Translations under genes and position numbers: made by a program
Assembly: GCA_030374805.1 (NCBI GenBank)
Contig: JARGSG010000037.1
Location: 434,001 to 498,000, forward strand
Reading direction: 5' to 3'
DNA length: 64,000 nt
Source: Gracilaria gracilis
Lineage: Eukaryota; Rhodophyta; Florideophyceae; Gracilariales; Gracilariaceae
In this document: piece after piece, positions 31,482 to 42,605 of the stretch
Numbering within the stretch: the stretch's first letter is position 1
How the letters are laid out: every line of letters begins with the position of its first letter
The notes under the pieces: generated by a model
Told to the model about the DNA's origin: nothing
The model's database searches: none
The model's input: the letters and a program-made list of their open reading frames with translations, nothing else

Positions 31482-31975
31482 TCAGCGCCGGGGGTGGCGA
31501 CCCGGTGCCCGTGGCGCAGTCGCATTCAATTGCATGTTCAACCGAGAAGCTCTGAGTTCAATTCCGGAAACGAACACAAAACAAAAATGGTCAAAGTGGG
31601 ATAGGGGCGGGTACACCTGGGCCGGGGCCTGGGGGGATAACATGTAGGCTCGCGACAGTGGGAAGTGACGCCCCACTCTCGGAGTATATCCAATACCCTG
31701 GGCTCGGGTCCGGAAGGGGTATCTGGGGAAACATAGGCCCCCAGAACCCGGACGGGGCGGGCTCGGCCCCGTAGTCGTGGCCTGGAGGTGGTGGACAGGG
31801 CGGCTACTGGGAAGGGCCTCAACCGATCCTGAAAGCTGTAAAAGCTGTGAGCCCCTGGGGATGTGGCTGCCACCAGAAGGGGGATGGGGAGTAGCGACCC
31901 CAGTCCCGTGGCCTAGGAGTGATCCTCCTGAGGCCCAAAGAGCGCCGGGGGGTAGTGTCCCCGGAGAGCTTTTGT
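31482..31975 (+). repeat. GC-rich tRNA-like repeat, copy 2
   Basis: Plus-strand copy of the family described at 15931. A-box-like and B-box-like motifs, internal GC hairpins and terminal AGCTTTTG are kept. The sequence after the terminator to about 32150 is shared with the copy at 61944 but not with the other two. Confidence 0.65.
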
Positions 31976-32199
31976 CAGTCGTGCTCAGATGGATCATCTT
32001 TTCTGGCTTTTTTCTGCTTTTCCCCGCGCATTTCTTCGCCTGACACCATACCTAATCCTATCATCTGTGATCGCAATTCAGGTTCATATTCTATTGTCCA
32101 GCCTTCGGCTTCACTCCTTTTGAGCTCAAGTACATCTCGACCGGGACGAGGGGAGGGAGGGGGTTTTGGTGTGCGGATGCAGACCGATTGTTCTAAATG

Positions 32200-32794
32200 A
32201 TATATGATGTACATCATTTTCTACTGAGGTGTCCAAAAAGGACGATGTGAAGGCGTTTATGCTTAGCTCCACCGCGTGAACGCCAGGGATTCCTTGTTCT
32301 TGATATCATTAGAAAGCGGCCCGATAGAGTGCTGGCTTTCCTAATGAGAGAACTTTTCTTCAAAAGTGAAGTTCTGCACTATGCTGGAAGTGAGCTAACG
32401 TACTCATAAAAAAAGAGAGAGAGAAGTCATAAAACTACTGGTTGGAGAGGGTCTTCAATGCGTAGTGTAGAACACCGTAAATTTCGACGAAGAGAAAGAT
32501 AGACTTCAATCCCTAATGATTATCCTCCCAGCGCTTGTCGGAGCGGATAAAATAGCGCTTCTCTCATCACATCATGCTTGAAGAGCATCCAACTGAAAGT
32601 GGTCAAATTCAATGGGAAACATGTTCTCCACACTTTGTACTTGCTTCATTACCTCAATAGTCAGCATTTCTGCTTTCATTGATGGCCAGTGTCCGAACTT
32701 AAGCCCATGATCATTCGGATTCTGCTCTTCTTGTTGTAATCACCACTAAACTTGTGTGTATCGTGAGGAGCAACACTCATGCTCGTAATGCAGA
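32200..32794. other. Intergenic, no gene seen
   Basis: AT-rich, only short frames. Confidence 0.45.
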
Positions 32795-33814
32795 TCATTC
32801 CCAGTCGCAAAGCCACGGAAGCGTCACAAACCTGGCCCTCTTCCAAACAACCCACATTACCTTTCTCAAAACTTTACTGACTACCACATTTTGCCCAAGT
32901 GGGCAAAAAGGTTTATGCAACCAAACCTCCAATACCACAATCTTTGTCGCAGGCACCAGTACATTAAAGCTTTTGACAAAATACAATTTCTTCGGATCAT
33001 CATCTATAAGCCCAAGCCAAAAACATGCTCTTTCGTCTACAGCAGGATGTCCTTTCAACAACAATGGGGTTTCTTTGTTTCAACTTCTTCCACGTACAAC
33101 TGGCAACCGCTGCTCTCCAAACTTCTCTACAACCCGCCCAATCTTGTTCGAAATAGCGATTTCAGCCGGAATCGGCCCTTCCTCTATCGCTAGGCAGTCA
33201 ATCATTGGTGACATGCTTAAAGGCCCAGCAGCTTTCGTCGCACTTAAACAGCACATGGCCCATTTCACCGCCTTTCTCTGATCCTCCATTCGCACCATTG
33301 CCCAGTCCGACGCTGTACCAATCACAATTTGCAACAGCCGATGAAATAAAGTAAGCTCATACCCATATCTCAACTCGTAGAACAACTCCCCTTCCTTCAA
33401 ATAGATCACCCCCTTCCCAGAAATCGCGAAATGGAACTCGTTGCAGAGCCAGAATGAATCGTCGCGCTCTCTTACCGCACTCGGGCACAAGAACGCAACA
33501 TACCGACCATATGGCGAGACCCCGCGCCCAACCCACCGCTCGAACGAACTGTCATTCGTCGTTGGCAGCTTAGAATCGATCCAAAATCGCAAACTACAGG
33601 ACCCAGTCTGCTTAATGAACATGACCAACGCAAGTAAGTCCTCGCGACAGATTCTACGGCCGTCCTTCGCCGCATAGTGCTCGTAAGACACACAAATGGT
33701 TATGGGCTCTCTGAATGTTGTCTCCACAACATCTGTCGTGTTCCGCGACAACAGTTCCTCTTCCAGCTCTTCCATACTGACATCGCTGCCACCGCGAAAG
33801 ACGCGAGAATAGCC
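32795..33814 (-). pseudogene. 3' part of an unknown gene split by a DIRS insertion
   Basis: The frame is open from the retrotransposon junction at 33814 (GYSRVFRGGSDVS) to a TGA at 33082-33080 (244 codons), then continues without another stop for 94 codons to 32795. Family not recognised; features are EELEEELLSRNTTD, SLRFWIDSKL, WVGRGVSPYGRYVAF and SFWLCNEFHFAISGKG. The 5' part is 42606-43145: its last host codon (GAA) and the first codon here (GGC) rejoin exactly in frame across the 8.8 kb insert. The in-frame TGA could be a later mutation in a dead gene or the true stop. Not expressed as one protein in this allele. Confidence 0.6.
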
Positions 33815-35643
33815 AATGGTATTCGATGTCCGGCTGTCTTTGTAGATCGACTGGCGTGACGAGCAGCAAGTAAGCAGGCTTTAAGCTCAAGGTGATTAAT
33901 GTGGACATTCGTAAAACGCCATTTCGTCTTAATGGCAGTCTTAAACCGCTGACGCGCAATTGCTTGCTTGAAACGGTCAGAAACCGTGACGCGGCCGCTA
34001 CTAACATCATCCATGAGGTGTAAGGTCGCGTCCGCTCTGTTATGATCTACTGTCGTTCCATGCAGAGAGGAATACCACCCTTTCCTGGCTCTACATTCAG
34101 ATATGTCTTTCAAGAAAGGGTGCGGATCGTTAATATCAGCATAAATTACCCCTCCTCCCGAAGGGCAAGCATCCACTGCATAAGTCCTAGTTGACAATGG
34201 TCTTCGTAGGTCGGCATACAGGAGCGGGAAGAGGTCCAACATCATCTCGAGCTCGGTTATATGGCAAGGTTCTAGCTTTTTCTGTTTCGTCCAAGGCTTC
34301 GAGGAAGCGAAGTCATGAACACTGCTTAACAAAGAGAGACAAAAACGTCGAAGAAGCGACGGCCATACCCAAAGACCGATCAGAGCCTGCATTTCCTTCG
34401 GCGAAACAAAGCGCTTGCTGATCATTCCCTCAGTTTCGCGCAGAAGCCGGACAGCAGTAGAAGGCTTAACTGTCAGAACCCCGACCTGCCACCACCATAG
34501 ACCGAGAGCCTCCTGGGGGGTATTACCCCCAGCGATGATGTCTTTAGCCGGTTTGGTTGGCAATTGGTGCGCTTCGAGAGCACTTGTGGCAACTCGAGTT
34601 GCTTCGTTCAATCCCTCGGCATCGGTTCCAACAGAGTTAATATCGTCAATATATGGCAACAAAAGTCCGCGTCCGCCCTCAAGCTCACTGTCCACAAGAC
34701 ACCGAAGGGAGCGAGGAGTTGATAGACCTGCCTTGTTAAGAACTGTGCAGGCAACAACTTGGGAGAGTGCAACCGCAAAGGAGGCACCCATTGGCACACA
34801 ACGAAGGCATGGGACGACAAACTTAGTACCAGATTGTACTCCGACGTCAGCTGCTGCGACTCGAGGCAAGCCCAAAAAAGGGATGAGAAAGTCCGGCACT
34901 CGTAGTCGGTTGTAATACTGAGATATATCACATCCACTTAAGTGTAGTGATTCTCCCTGAGGTAGAAAGAAGCTGGAGATTAGATCTGGGGAAGGGAGCT
35001 CAACGGCACTAGCCTCTGGTCGAAATAGCTTGTTTGAGCGGTTTCCCGCCCAGATGAGCCTCTGGGAACTGCCAACACTCTTCCATACACCGAAAATGGA
35101 ATTCTCAATTACTCCTTCGCCCGTCGCGCGGAACTCAATCATGTTCCCCTGGCGCATTCGTTCAAGCAGTCTCGGATAGTGACCCGGTTTTACCCCCTAT
35201 ATGCACGCGCTCAGCGAAGAGGTCAGGAGGGCCAATCGTCACGCGGCAAGAGAAGAAAATCCTTAGAAAGTCTGTACTGGTCACTAGGACCAAGGATATC
35301 CTGTAGGGTCTGCAGTGGCGGCTTGGGACGGTTTTGGCACCGGCTGCCATCTCCCAGTCCAGAAGGCAGTATTCACCGCGGTGCCCTAGCGTCCCCATAG
35401 CCTGCCGCTGGGATCAGAGTCCTGGCACTCTGACTCTCCAGCAGCAATCAACTCAGCTGTACGGGCCACCGCCTCCCGTACATGTGAGCGCCCAAACAAT
35501 TCAGCATCAGCCACGGGTAAATGATGCCGCTGTTCTAGGCGAGCCACCCCCAAGCCAGCGCAGAGCTCGAGCGAGGCGCCTTCCAGAAGCGGACTCGCTG
35601 CTCCAATCGCGCGCTGGCAAGGAGGCATCAGGGCTTGAGCCAT
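33815..35643 (-). pseudogene. Reverse transcriptase/RNase H of DIRS copy 1, truncated
   Basis: Starts MAQALMPPCQRAIG at 35643, just after the gag-like stop. Frame changes occur in the first 490 bp; from about 35157 it is open for 450 codons with RT motifs GCDISQYYNRL, VPCLRCVPMGASFAV and LLPYIDDINSVG (catalytic DD) and the start of RNase H (TYAVDACPSGGG, NHLELKA). It runs into host sequence at 33814. Confidence 0.75.
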
Positions 35644-35646
35644 TGG

Positions 35647-37299
35647 TTATAGACTCTCTTGATCGCCCCCGATCCCCATGTACCCTAGTTTCTTCTCGTA
35701 GTACGCTGGCCGCTCTTTTGCTTCGAGGGAAGCCGCCCGTTCGAGCACGACTAACCGACGCACAAGTCGCTCTGCCGTTCCGGAGAACACTGCTGGATTG
35801 GGGATGAAACTCGTCTAGGAACGTTCCTAGGGCTAGTCCCGTTGCGAGTATCTCTCTCGAAAGGTGCATATCGGAGCCGTTCTTCTCTGTCCCGGCTGCC
35901 TTCACCGCGAGCGATTCCACCCAAGAGAGTATCGTCCCCGTTCTTGGACCAAAGTTTTATTTTTTGTGGTGCGATTCGCTCCGTGGCAGGGAAGCAAAGA
36001 TGCCCGTTGATGCGACATTCTGGACGTATAACATACAGCGGACATTCCTCCAGCATAGCCTTGGACCTCAGCGGGTTTGGATTTAGGCCGTACGTCCTGC
36101 ACACCATCTTTGAGAGCTGAACTCCAGCCTTGAAATGGCGCAAAAGCGCATAAAGCTCCGTAGGGGTTGTCACTTCCAGCCGCAGGGGCCCGTAAAACTG
36201 TTCGAAACGGCGCCCTCCCTGACGAAGAATGTGAACCATTTTCCTGGGAAGGCGAGTCCGAAAATCTTTTTGAACATGACCTCCTTCTGAAGCAGAGCTG
36301 TTATCACTTTCCGAACCATCCGAGCCGGTATCAGAGGTACCTTGCGGAGGCGCGCGGCGCTTTTGGTCGACAGAACCAAACGAAAGAGCGGGTGACGAGA
36401 GAGGCGAGGGAAGAACGCCACGTTTTCGTGACAGTCGTTCGTTCTTCAAGGCGTCCGGATTAGCAGCTGGATTGGGTACGGCGGTATGTGCCAAGCCATT
36501 TTTGATACCCTCAATTTCTTCATGAAGAAGACGTGAGAGATATCGACGGGCTCCTGCGCCCGAAGGTGAGACAGGCTGGCCCTCATTCAAAAAGGCTGCT
36601 AAGCTCCTCAACTCAGGTGTTTCCAGTTCGTCGAGATCGGCTTCGCTCCAAATAAGACGAAATTGCTCTTGGCGGCCTTCTTTGTCTTCCGCATAGTGCC
36701 GGCCAACAAACCCTCTTGCGGTAAGAACGGGAACACAGTCTTCCCAAAAAGCCACCATGCGCTCCACAGCCTCAGCTTTGCGGATTCCAGCCGTGTAGAA
36801 ACGTGTAGGGTTCCCAGAGATATCTTTCTTTTGAACACATGCCAGGCCCATATTATCCAGCGTCTTGGCGATGATCCTTTTCAGACCAAATTTTTTTCTC
36901 GATAAGAAACTCTCTATCGAGAGCAAATCCCACCGCAGAGAAGCCTTGTTCCTCTGAAACTTGGGGCAGACCAAGCTCGGCGTAAGTCATCACATATGTC
37001 ATCAACAGTTCTTTTTGAAGAACCAAAATCAAGATACGTATCTCTAAGAAGGGGGGAGTATGACATCCTTGTCATCGGTGTCATCAAATTGGAGGCTCTC
37101 TGCAGCTTCTTCGTCGAGGCATTCCCTAATTTTCTGCGCTAGACAGACTAGCTCTTGTACAGGAATCGAATTAAGATGAGGGCGTAAGAACTCCGCCCAA
37201 GGCAAGGAACGAAAGAAGGAGCAGGAGACCATCTCCTTCGAGGGCCTTCACACGAGCATCGGCGTCGTCAGGCGCCACAGCAAGAAAAGAACCAGGCAT
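35647..37299 (-). pseudogene. gag-like ORF of DIRS copy 1, frameshifted
   Basis: Counterpart of the intact 548-codon ORF of copy 2. Single-base differences break it near 37.22 kb, 37.05 kb, 36.96 kb, 35.93 kb and 35.80 kb; substitutions are few. Confidence 0.75.
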
Positions 37300-37702
37300 T
37301 GTTGAATGATTAGTGTTTTATGCTGTAAAGGCTATTACAAAAGGAGAGAGCAGATGGTCTGACTCCAAACATTCTGCGAGTTCAGAGCTGTTCGAGAACC
37401 TTAAATGTAGGCGTCTTTGCACCCGTTCGAGATTTTCCATTAACACGAAACGCTCGATTAAAAGCGCATACTACTCTTCCCTGTAACGAAGGGGCGGATG
37501 ACATCCAATTCCGTCTCTCAGCGATCAATTGAAAACCATTCTACGAAAATCCATTCAATTCACACACCGATTCTTCATGGCACGCCCCAGTGGGCAAACG
37601 TTTTTTAACACAAGACCTCGTGTAGTACGACACGGGATAACGACAACAGCAGTACTACTGCTGTCGTAATGACAGCATGCAGCCTGCTGTTCCAGTTTCC
37701 CC

Positions 37703-38749
37703 TTATCTGGAGCTCTTCCAGAGCTCTGCCTTATGTTTCAACACTTTTGAAACCTGTCTGGGAAGTTTGGTCTGAACCAGTAGTGCCTTTCCAGCGTTTA
37801 GATACCGTCTGCACGATTTCTCAGATTCCCAGCGTCCCTTGAACTTCACCTCTTGAAACGTACTTCCAGTCAACCAATCATGAGTAGCACCACCATGGCG
37901 AAGTGAATGAAGCGTGTAGCCGTATTCGCTGAGACGTAGATCACGTAGAGAGTGTTCAAACCGACGGTTAAGTTGAGCATATGATAAAGAGAACAAAGGC
38001 AATTTTGAGGAGCAGCGTGCACGAGCAACAATCCAACTTTTCAGCTTCGTCAACAACAAGTTGTCTGACAAAGGGACGTACTGCAGGCCGGCCTGTTTTT
38101 TGCCTCCCAAATAGCACAACCCTGCACGAAATGGGGTCGTTTGGACCGAGAGTACTGTTCCCATATGAAAAACTGAGGTCCTTCACTCGAAGCTTAGAAA
38201 TTTCACTAGCACGAAGATAGCCATGAAACCCCCAGCCCTATAGCAAGACGCAGCCTCCTTGTCTCCATTTGTCCAAAGTACCTGAGAAATAGCATCAGCT
38301 ATTTCTTTTGACACAGGTGGTGGAGATAATGATGGCACTCCTTTGTCCCACCCACTGACTGCTTGCCTTCCTTCTCGAAGTAGGCCTTTCAGGCAAGGGA
38401 CAAAAAATTCAAGACCATAAACAGTACAACGATAGAGCTGGAGCTGTCCACGACGAGGATTTAGTGCATGAAGCTCGAGTCCGAAATCGCTCAGAACCTC
38501 GTCCAATGAAAGAATGGTGCTTACATGCGGCTCATAAATTTCAAGCCATGAACAAAAGGCTAGTGTCCCTTTTCTGTACGCTTTCAAACTGGCCGGTTTA
38601 AGGTGCTGTTCTCGAAGCCAGTTGATTCCAAACACTTTCCCTTTTATAAAGAGATGGGCACCTCCAGCGCGCCGGAAGGCCCGCTCAATGGCAGAAAAAT
38701 CTTGATGGCGCATCACTAGGATTGAATTCCGACGGGATCCAATGTCCAA
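37703..38749 (-). pseudogene. Tyrosine recombinase of DIRS copy 2, frameshifted
   Basis: Starts MDIGSRRNSILVMRH at 38749, overlapping the RNase H end by about 65 bp, typical of DIRS. N-terminal SAM-like part, then a one-base frame change near 38225 just before box I (GYLRASEI, catalytic Arg) and another near 38085. The last frame (38164-37703) has box II HSLRHGGATHD (His-x-x-Arg) and the end motif GRWESEKSCRRYL with the catalytic Tyr. All catalytic residues are present if the two frame changes are errors; as read, the gene is broken. Confidence 0.75.
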
Positions 38750-40699
38750 GTAGAAGAAAATCCGAGGCGAGCTCCTGGGCTGCGATTTGTCGGCGAGTGG
38801 TGTTCAGTTTCCGCGACGTAGACCGGCCTTTAGCAAGAGCCCCAAGAGCGACGGTGTTGTCCTCTAACAATGGTATTCGATGTCCGGCTGTCTTTGTAGA
38901 TCGACTGGCGTGACGAGCAGCAAGTAAGCAGGCTTTAAGCTCAAGGTGATTAATGTGGACATTCGTAAAACGCCATTTCGTCTTAATGGCAGTCTTAAAC
39001 CGCTGACGCGCAATTGCTTGCTTGAAAACGGTCAGAAACCGTGACGCGGCCGCTACTAACATCATCCATGAGGTGTAAGGTCGCGTCCGCTCTGTTATGA
39101 TCTACTGTCGTTCCATGCAGAGAGGAATACCACCCTTTCCTGGCTCTACATTCAGATATGTCTTTCAAGAAAGGGTGCGGATCGTTAATATCAGCATAGG
39201 TTACCCCTCCTCCCGAAGGGCAAGCATCCACTGCATAAGTCCTAGTTGACAATGGTCTTCGTAGGTCGGCATACAGGAGCGGGAAGAGGTCCAACATCAT
39301 CTCGAGCTCGGTTATATGGCAAGGTTCTAGCTTTTTCTGTTTCGTCCAAGGCTTCGAGGAAGCGAAGTCATGAACACTGCTTAACAAAGAGAGACAAAAA
39401 CGTCGAAGAAGCGACGGCCATACCCAAAGACCGATCAGAGCCTGCATTTCCTTCGGCGAAACAAAGCGCTTGCTGATCATTCCCTCAGTTTCGCGCAGAA
39501 GGCCGGACAGCAGTAGAAGGCTTAACTGTCAGAACCCCGACCTGCCACCACCATAGACCGAGAGCCTCCTGGGGGGTATTACCCCCGAGCGATGATGTCT
39601 TTAGCCGGTTTGGTTGGCAATTGGTGCGCTTCGAGAGCACTTGTGGCAACTCGAGTTGCTTCGTTCAATCCCTCGGCATCGGTTCCAACAGAGTTAATAT
39701 CGTCAATATATGGCAACAAAAGTCCGCGTCCGCCCTCAAGCTCACTGTCCACAAGACACCGAAGGGAGCGAGGAGTTGATAGACCTGCCTTGTTAAGAAC
39801 TGTGCAGGCAACAACTTGGGAGAGGTGCAACCGCAAAGGAGGCACCCATTGGCACACAACGAAGGCATGGGACGACAAACTTAGTACCAGATTGTACTCC
39901 GACGTCAGCTGCTGCGACTCGAGGCAAGCCCAAAAAAGGGATGAGAAAGTCCGGCACTCGTAGTCGGTTGTAATACTGAGATATATCACATCCACTTAAG
40001 TGTAGTGATTCTCCCTGAGGTAGAAAGAAGCTGGAGATTAGATCTGGGGAAGGGAGCTCAACGGCACTAGCCTCTGGTCGAAATAGCTTGTTTGAGCGGT
40101 TTCCCGCCCAGATGAGCCTCTGGGAAGCTGCCAACACTCTTCCATACACCGAAAATGGAATTCTCAAATTACTCCTTCGCCCGTCGCGCGGAACTCAATC
40201 ATGTTCCCCTGGCGCATTCGTTCAAGCAGTCTCGGATAGTGACCCGGTTTTACCCCTATATGCACGCGCTCAGCGAAGAGGTCAGGAGGCCAATCGTCAC
40301 GCGGCAAGAGAAGAAAATCCTTAGAAAGTCTGTACTGGTCACTAGGACCAAGGATATCCTGTAGGTCTGCAGTGGCGGCTTGGGACGGTTTTGGCACCGC
40401 TGCCATCTCCCAGTCCAGAAGGCAGTATTCACCCTCGGTGCCTAGCGTCCCCATAGCCTGCCGCTGGATCAGAGTCCTGGCACTCTGACTCTCCAGCAGC
40501 AATCAACTCAGCTGTTACGGGCCACCGCCTCCCGTACATGTGAGCGCCCAAACAATTCAGCATCAGCCACGGGTAAATGATGCCGCTGTTCAGGCGAGCC
40601 ACCCCCCAAGCCAGCGCAGAGCTCGAGCGAGGCGCCTTCCAGAAGCGGACTCGCTGCTCCAATCGCGCGCTGGCAAGGAGGCATCAGGGCTTGAGCCAT
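38685..40699 (-). pseudogene. Reverse transcriptase/RNase H of DIRS copy 2, frameshifted
   Basis: Starts at ATG 40699, four bases after the gag-like stop. It carries RT (DISQYYNRL, YIDDINSVG) and the complete RNase H ending NPSDAPSRFFCH. Frame changes near 40.6, 40.5, 40.17, 40.13, 39.82, 39.59, 39.50 and 39.02 kb are single-base insertions or deletions relative to copy 1. Confidence 0.75.
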
Positions 40700-40702
40700 T
40701 GG

Positions 40703-42349
40703 TTATAGACTCTCTTGATCGCCCCCGATCCCCATGTACCCTAGTTTCTTCTCGTAGTACGCTGGCCGCTCTTTTGCTTCGAGGGAAGCCGCCCGTTCGA
40801 GCACGACTAACCGACGCACAAGTCGCTCTGCCGTTCCGGAGAACACTGCTGGATTGGGATGAAACTCGTCTAGGAACGTTCCTAGGGCTAGTCCCGTTGC
40901 GAGTATCTCTCTCGAAAGGTGCATATCGGAGCCGTTCTTCTCTGTCCCGGCTGCCTTCACCGCGAGCGATTCCACCCAAGAGAGTATCGTCCCGTTCTTG
41001 GACCAAAGTTTTATTTTTTGTGGTGCGATTCGCTCCGTGGCAGGGAAGCAAAGATGCCCGTTGATGCGACATTCTGGACGTATAACATACAGCGGACATT
41101 CCTCCAGCATAGCCTTGGACCTCAGCGGGTTTGGATTTAGGCCGTACGTCCTGCACACCATCTTTGAGAGCTGAACTCCAGCCTTGAAATGGCGCAAAAG
41201 CGCATAAAGCTCCGTAGGGGTTGTCACTTCCAGCCGCAGGGGCCCGTAAAACTGTTCGAAACGGCGCCCTCCCTGACGAAGAATGTGAACCATTTTCCTG
41301 GGAAGGCGAGTCCGAAAATCTTTTTGAACATGACCTCCTTCTGAAGCAGAGCTGTTATCACTTTCCGAACCATCCGAGCCGGTATCAGAGGTACCTTGCG
41401 GAGGCGCGCGGCGCTTTTGGTCGACAGAACCAAACGAAAGAGCGGGTGACGAGAGAGGCGAGGGAAGAACGCCATGTTTTCGTGACAGTCGTTCGTTCTT
41501 CAAGGCGTCCGGATTAGCAGCTGGATTGGGTACGGCGGTATGTGCCAAGCCATTTTTGATACCCTCAATTTCTTCATGAAGAAGACGTGAGAGATATCGA
41601 CGGGCTCCTGCGCCCGAAGGTGAGACAGGCTGGCCCTCATTCAAAAAGGCTGCTAAGCTCCTCAACTCAGGTGTTTCCAGTTCGTCGAGATCGGCTTCGC
41701 TCCAAATAAGACGAAATTGCTCTTGGCGGCCTTCTTTGTCTTCCGCATAGTGCCGGCCAACAAACCCTCTTGCGGTAAGAACGGGAACACAGTCTTCCCA
41801 AAAAGCCACCATGCGCTCCACAGCCTCAGCTTTGCGGATTCCAGCCGTGTAGAAACGTGTAGGGTTCCCAGAGATATCTTTCTTTTGAACACATGCCAGG
41901 CCCATATTATCCAGCGTCTTGGCGATGATCCTTGTCAGACCAAATTTTTTCTCGATAAGAAACTCTCTATCGAGAGCAAATCCCACCGCAGAGAAGCCTT
42001 GTTCCTCTGAAACTTGGGCAGACCAAGCTCGGCGTAAGTCATCACATATGTCATCAACAGTTCTTTTTGAAGAACCAAAATCAAGATACGTATCTCTAAG
42101 AAGGGGGAGTATGACATCCTTGTCATCGGTGTCATCAAATTGGAGGCTCTCTGCAGCTTCTTCGTCGAGGCATTCCCTAATTTTCTGCGCTAGACAGACT
42201 AGCTCCTGTACAGGAATCGAATTAAGATGAGGGCGTAAGAACTCCGCCCAAGGCAAGGAACGAAAGAAGAGCAGGAGACCATCTCCTTCGAGGGCCTTCA
42301 AACGAGCATCGGCGTCGTCAGGCGCCACAGCAAGAAAAGAACCAGGCAT
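40703..42349 (-). CDS. gag-like protein of DIRS copy 2
   Basis: 548 residues from ATG 42349 (MPGSFLAVAPDDADARL), intact. The position as first ORF of a DIRS element makes it the structural (nucleocapsid-type) protein. No zinc knuckle is evident; the middle has an acidic, serine-rich stretch (TSDTGSDGSESDNSSASEGG) followed by a basic segment (RTRLPRKMVHILRQGGRR). Confidence 0.75.
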   Translation of the reverse strand: MPGSFLAVAPDDADARLKALEGDGLLLFFRSLPWAEFLRPHLNSIPVQELVCLAQKIRECLDEEAAESLQFDDTDDKDVILPLLRDTYLDFGSSKRTVDDICDDLRRAWSAQVSEEQGFSAVGFALDREFLIEKKFGLTRIIAKTLDNMGLACVQKKDISGNPTRFYTAGIRKAEAVERMVAFWEDCVPVLTARGFVGRHYAEDKEGRQEQFRLIWSEADLDELETPELRSLAAFLNEGQPVSPSGAGARRYLSRLLHEEIEGIKNGLAHTAVPNPAANPDALKNERLSRKHGVLPSPLSSPALSFGSVDQKRRAPPQGTSDTGSDGSESDNSSASEGGHVQKDFRTRLPRKMVHILRQGGRRFEQFYGPLRLEVTTPTELYALLRHFKAGVQLSKMVCRTYGLNPNPLRSKAMLEECPLYVIRPECRINGHLCFPATERIAPQKIKLWSKNGTILSWVESLAVKAAGTEKNGSDMHLSREILATGLALGTFLDEFHPNPAVFSGTAERLVRRLVVLERAASLEAKERPAYYEKKLGYMGIGGDQESL

Positions 42350-42605
42350 TGTTGAATGATTAGTGTTTTATGCTGTAAAGGCTATTACAAAAGGAGAGAG
42401 CAGATGGTCTGACTCCAAACATTCTGCGAGTTCAGAGCTGTTCGAGAACCTTAAATGTAGGCGTCTTTGCACCCGTTCGAGATTTTCCATTAACACGAAA
42501 CGCTCGATTAAAAGCGCATACTACTCTTCCCTGTAACGAAGGGGCGGATGACATCCAATTCCGTCTCTCAGCGATCAATTGAAAACCATTCTACGAAAAT
42601 CCATT

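Larger units (their letters stand above)
27380..32180 (+). repeat. Unit C: decayed copy of the segment duplicated as units A and B
   Basis: Several blocks match units A and B in the same order and orientation: 27.44-27.59 kb matches the cassette intergenic region near 46.45 kb (shared ACGTGAATGAG, GAATTCAT); 29.12-29.17 kb matches 48.55 kb (AGTTTAATCG); 29.34-29.70 kb matches 48.67 and 58.45 kb strongly; 30.17-30.40 kb matches 49.57-49.80 kb; 31.38-32.15 kb matches the tRNA-like repeat block. The acidic and cysteine-rich genes are missing. Frames at 27.6-28.1 kb have no recognisable content. Confidence 0.7.
33815..37555 (-). mobile_element. DIRS-type retrotransposon, copy 1 (3' truncated)
   Basis: Minus-strand element with gag-like and RT/RNase H reading frames almost identical to copy 2. 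Its 5' end (AATGGATTTTCG in element sense) is at 37555, directly after the 3' end of copy 2. It stops at 33815 in the RNase H region, so the end of RNase H and all of the tyrosine recombinase are missing; it could move only with help. Confidence 0.8.
37556..42605 (-). mobile_element. DIRS-type retrotransposon, copy 2 (full length)
   Basis: About 5.05 kb on the minus strand: gag-like ORF, RT/RNase H ORF, tyrosine recombinase ORF. No LTRs and no integrase; the recombinase and the RNase H form (KGRSTSRKLN, WIPSEFNPSDAPSR) place it in the DIRS order. Its 5' end abuts host coding sequence at 42606 and its 3' end abuts the 5' end of copy 1. No target-site duplication is seen, as expected for this order. 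Confidence 0.85.

Noticed and set aside
31482..31560. Genuine tRNA gene or SRP RNA gene
   Set aside because: Only the A/B-box-like spacing fits a tRNA; no full cloverleaf could be drawn, and the start resembles but does not match the SRP RNA Alu domain.
32754..33281. 175-codon plus-strand frame
   Set aside because: Lies opposite the longer minus-strand frame that joins in phase to the 5' half of the split gene.
33500..42600. LTR retrotransposon
   Set aside because: No LTRs and no DDE integrase; the YIDD reverse transcriptase is followed by a tyrosine recombinase, which defines DIRS-type elements.
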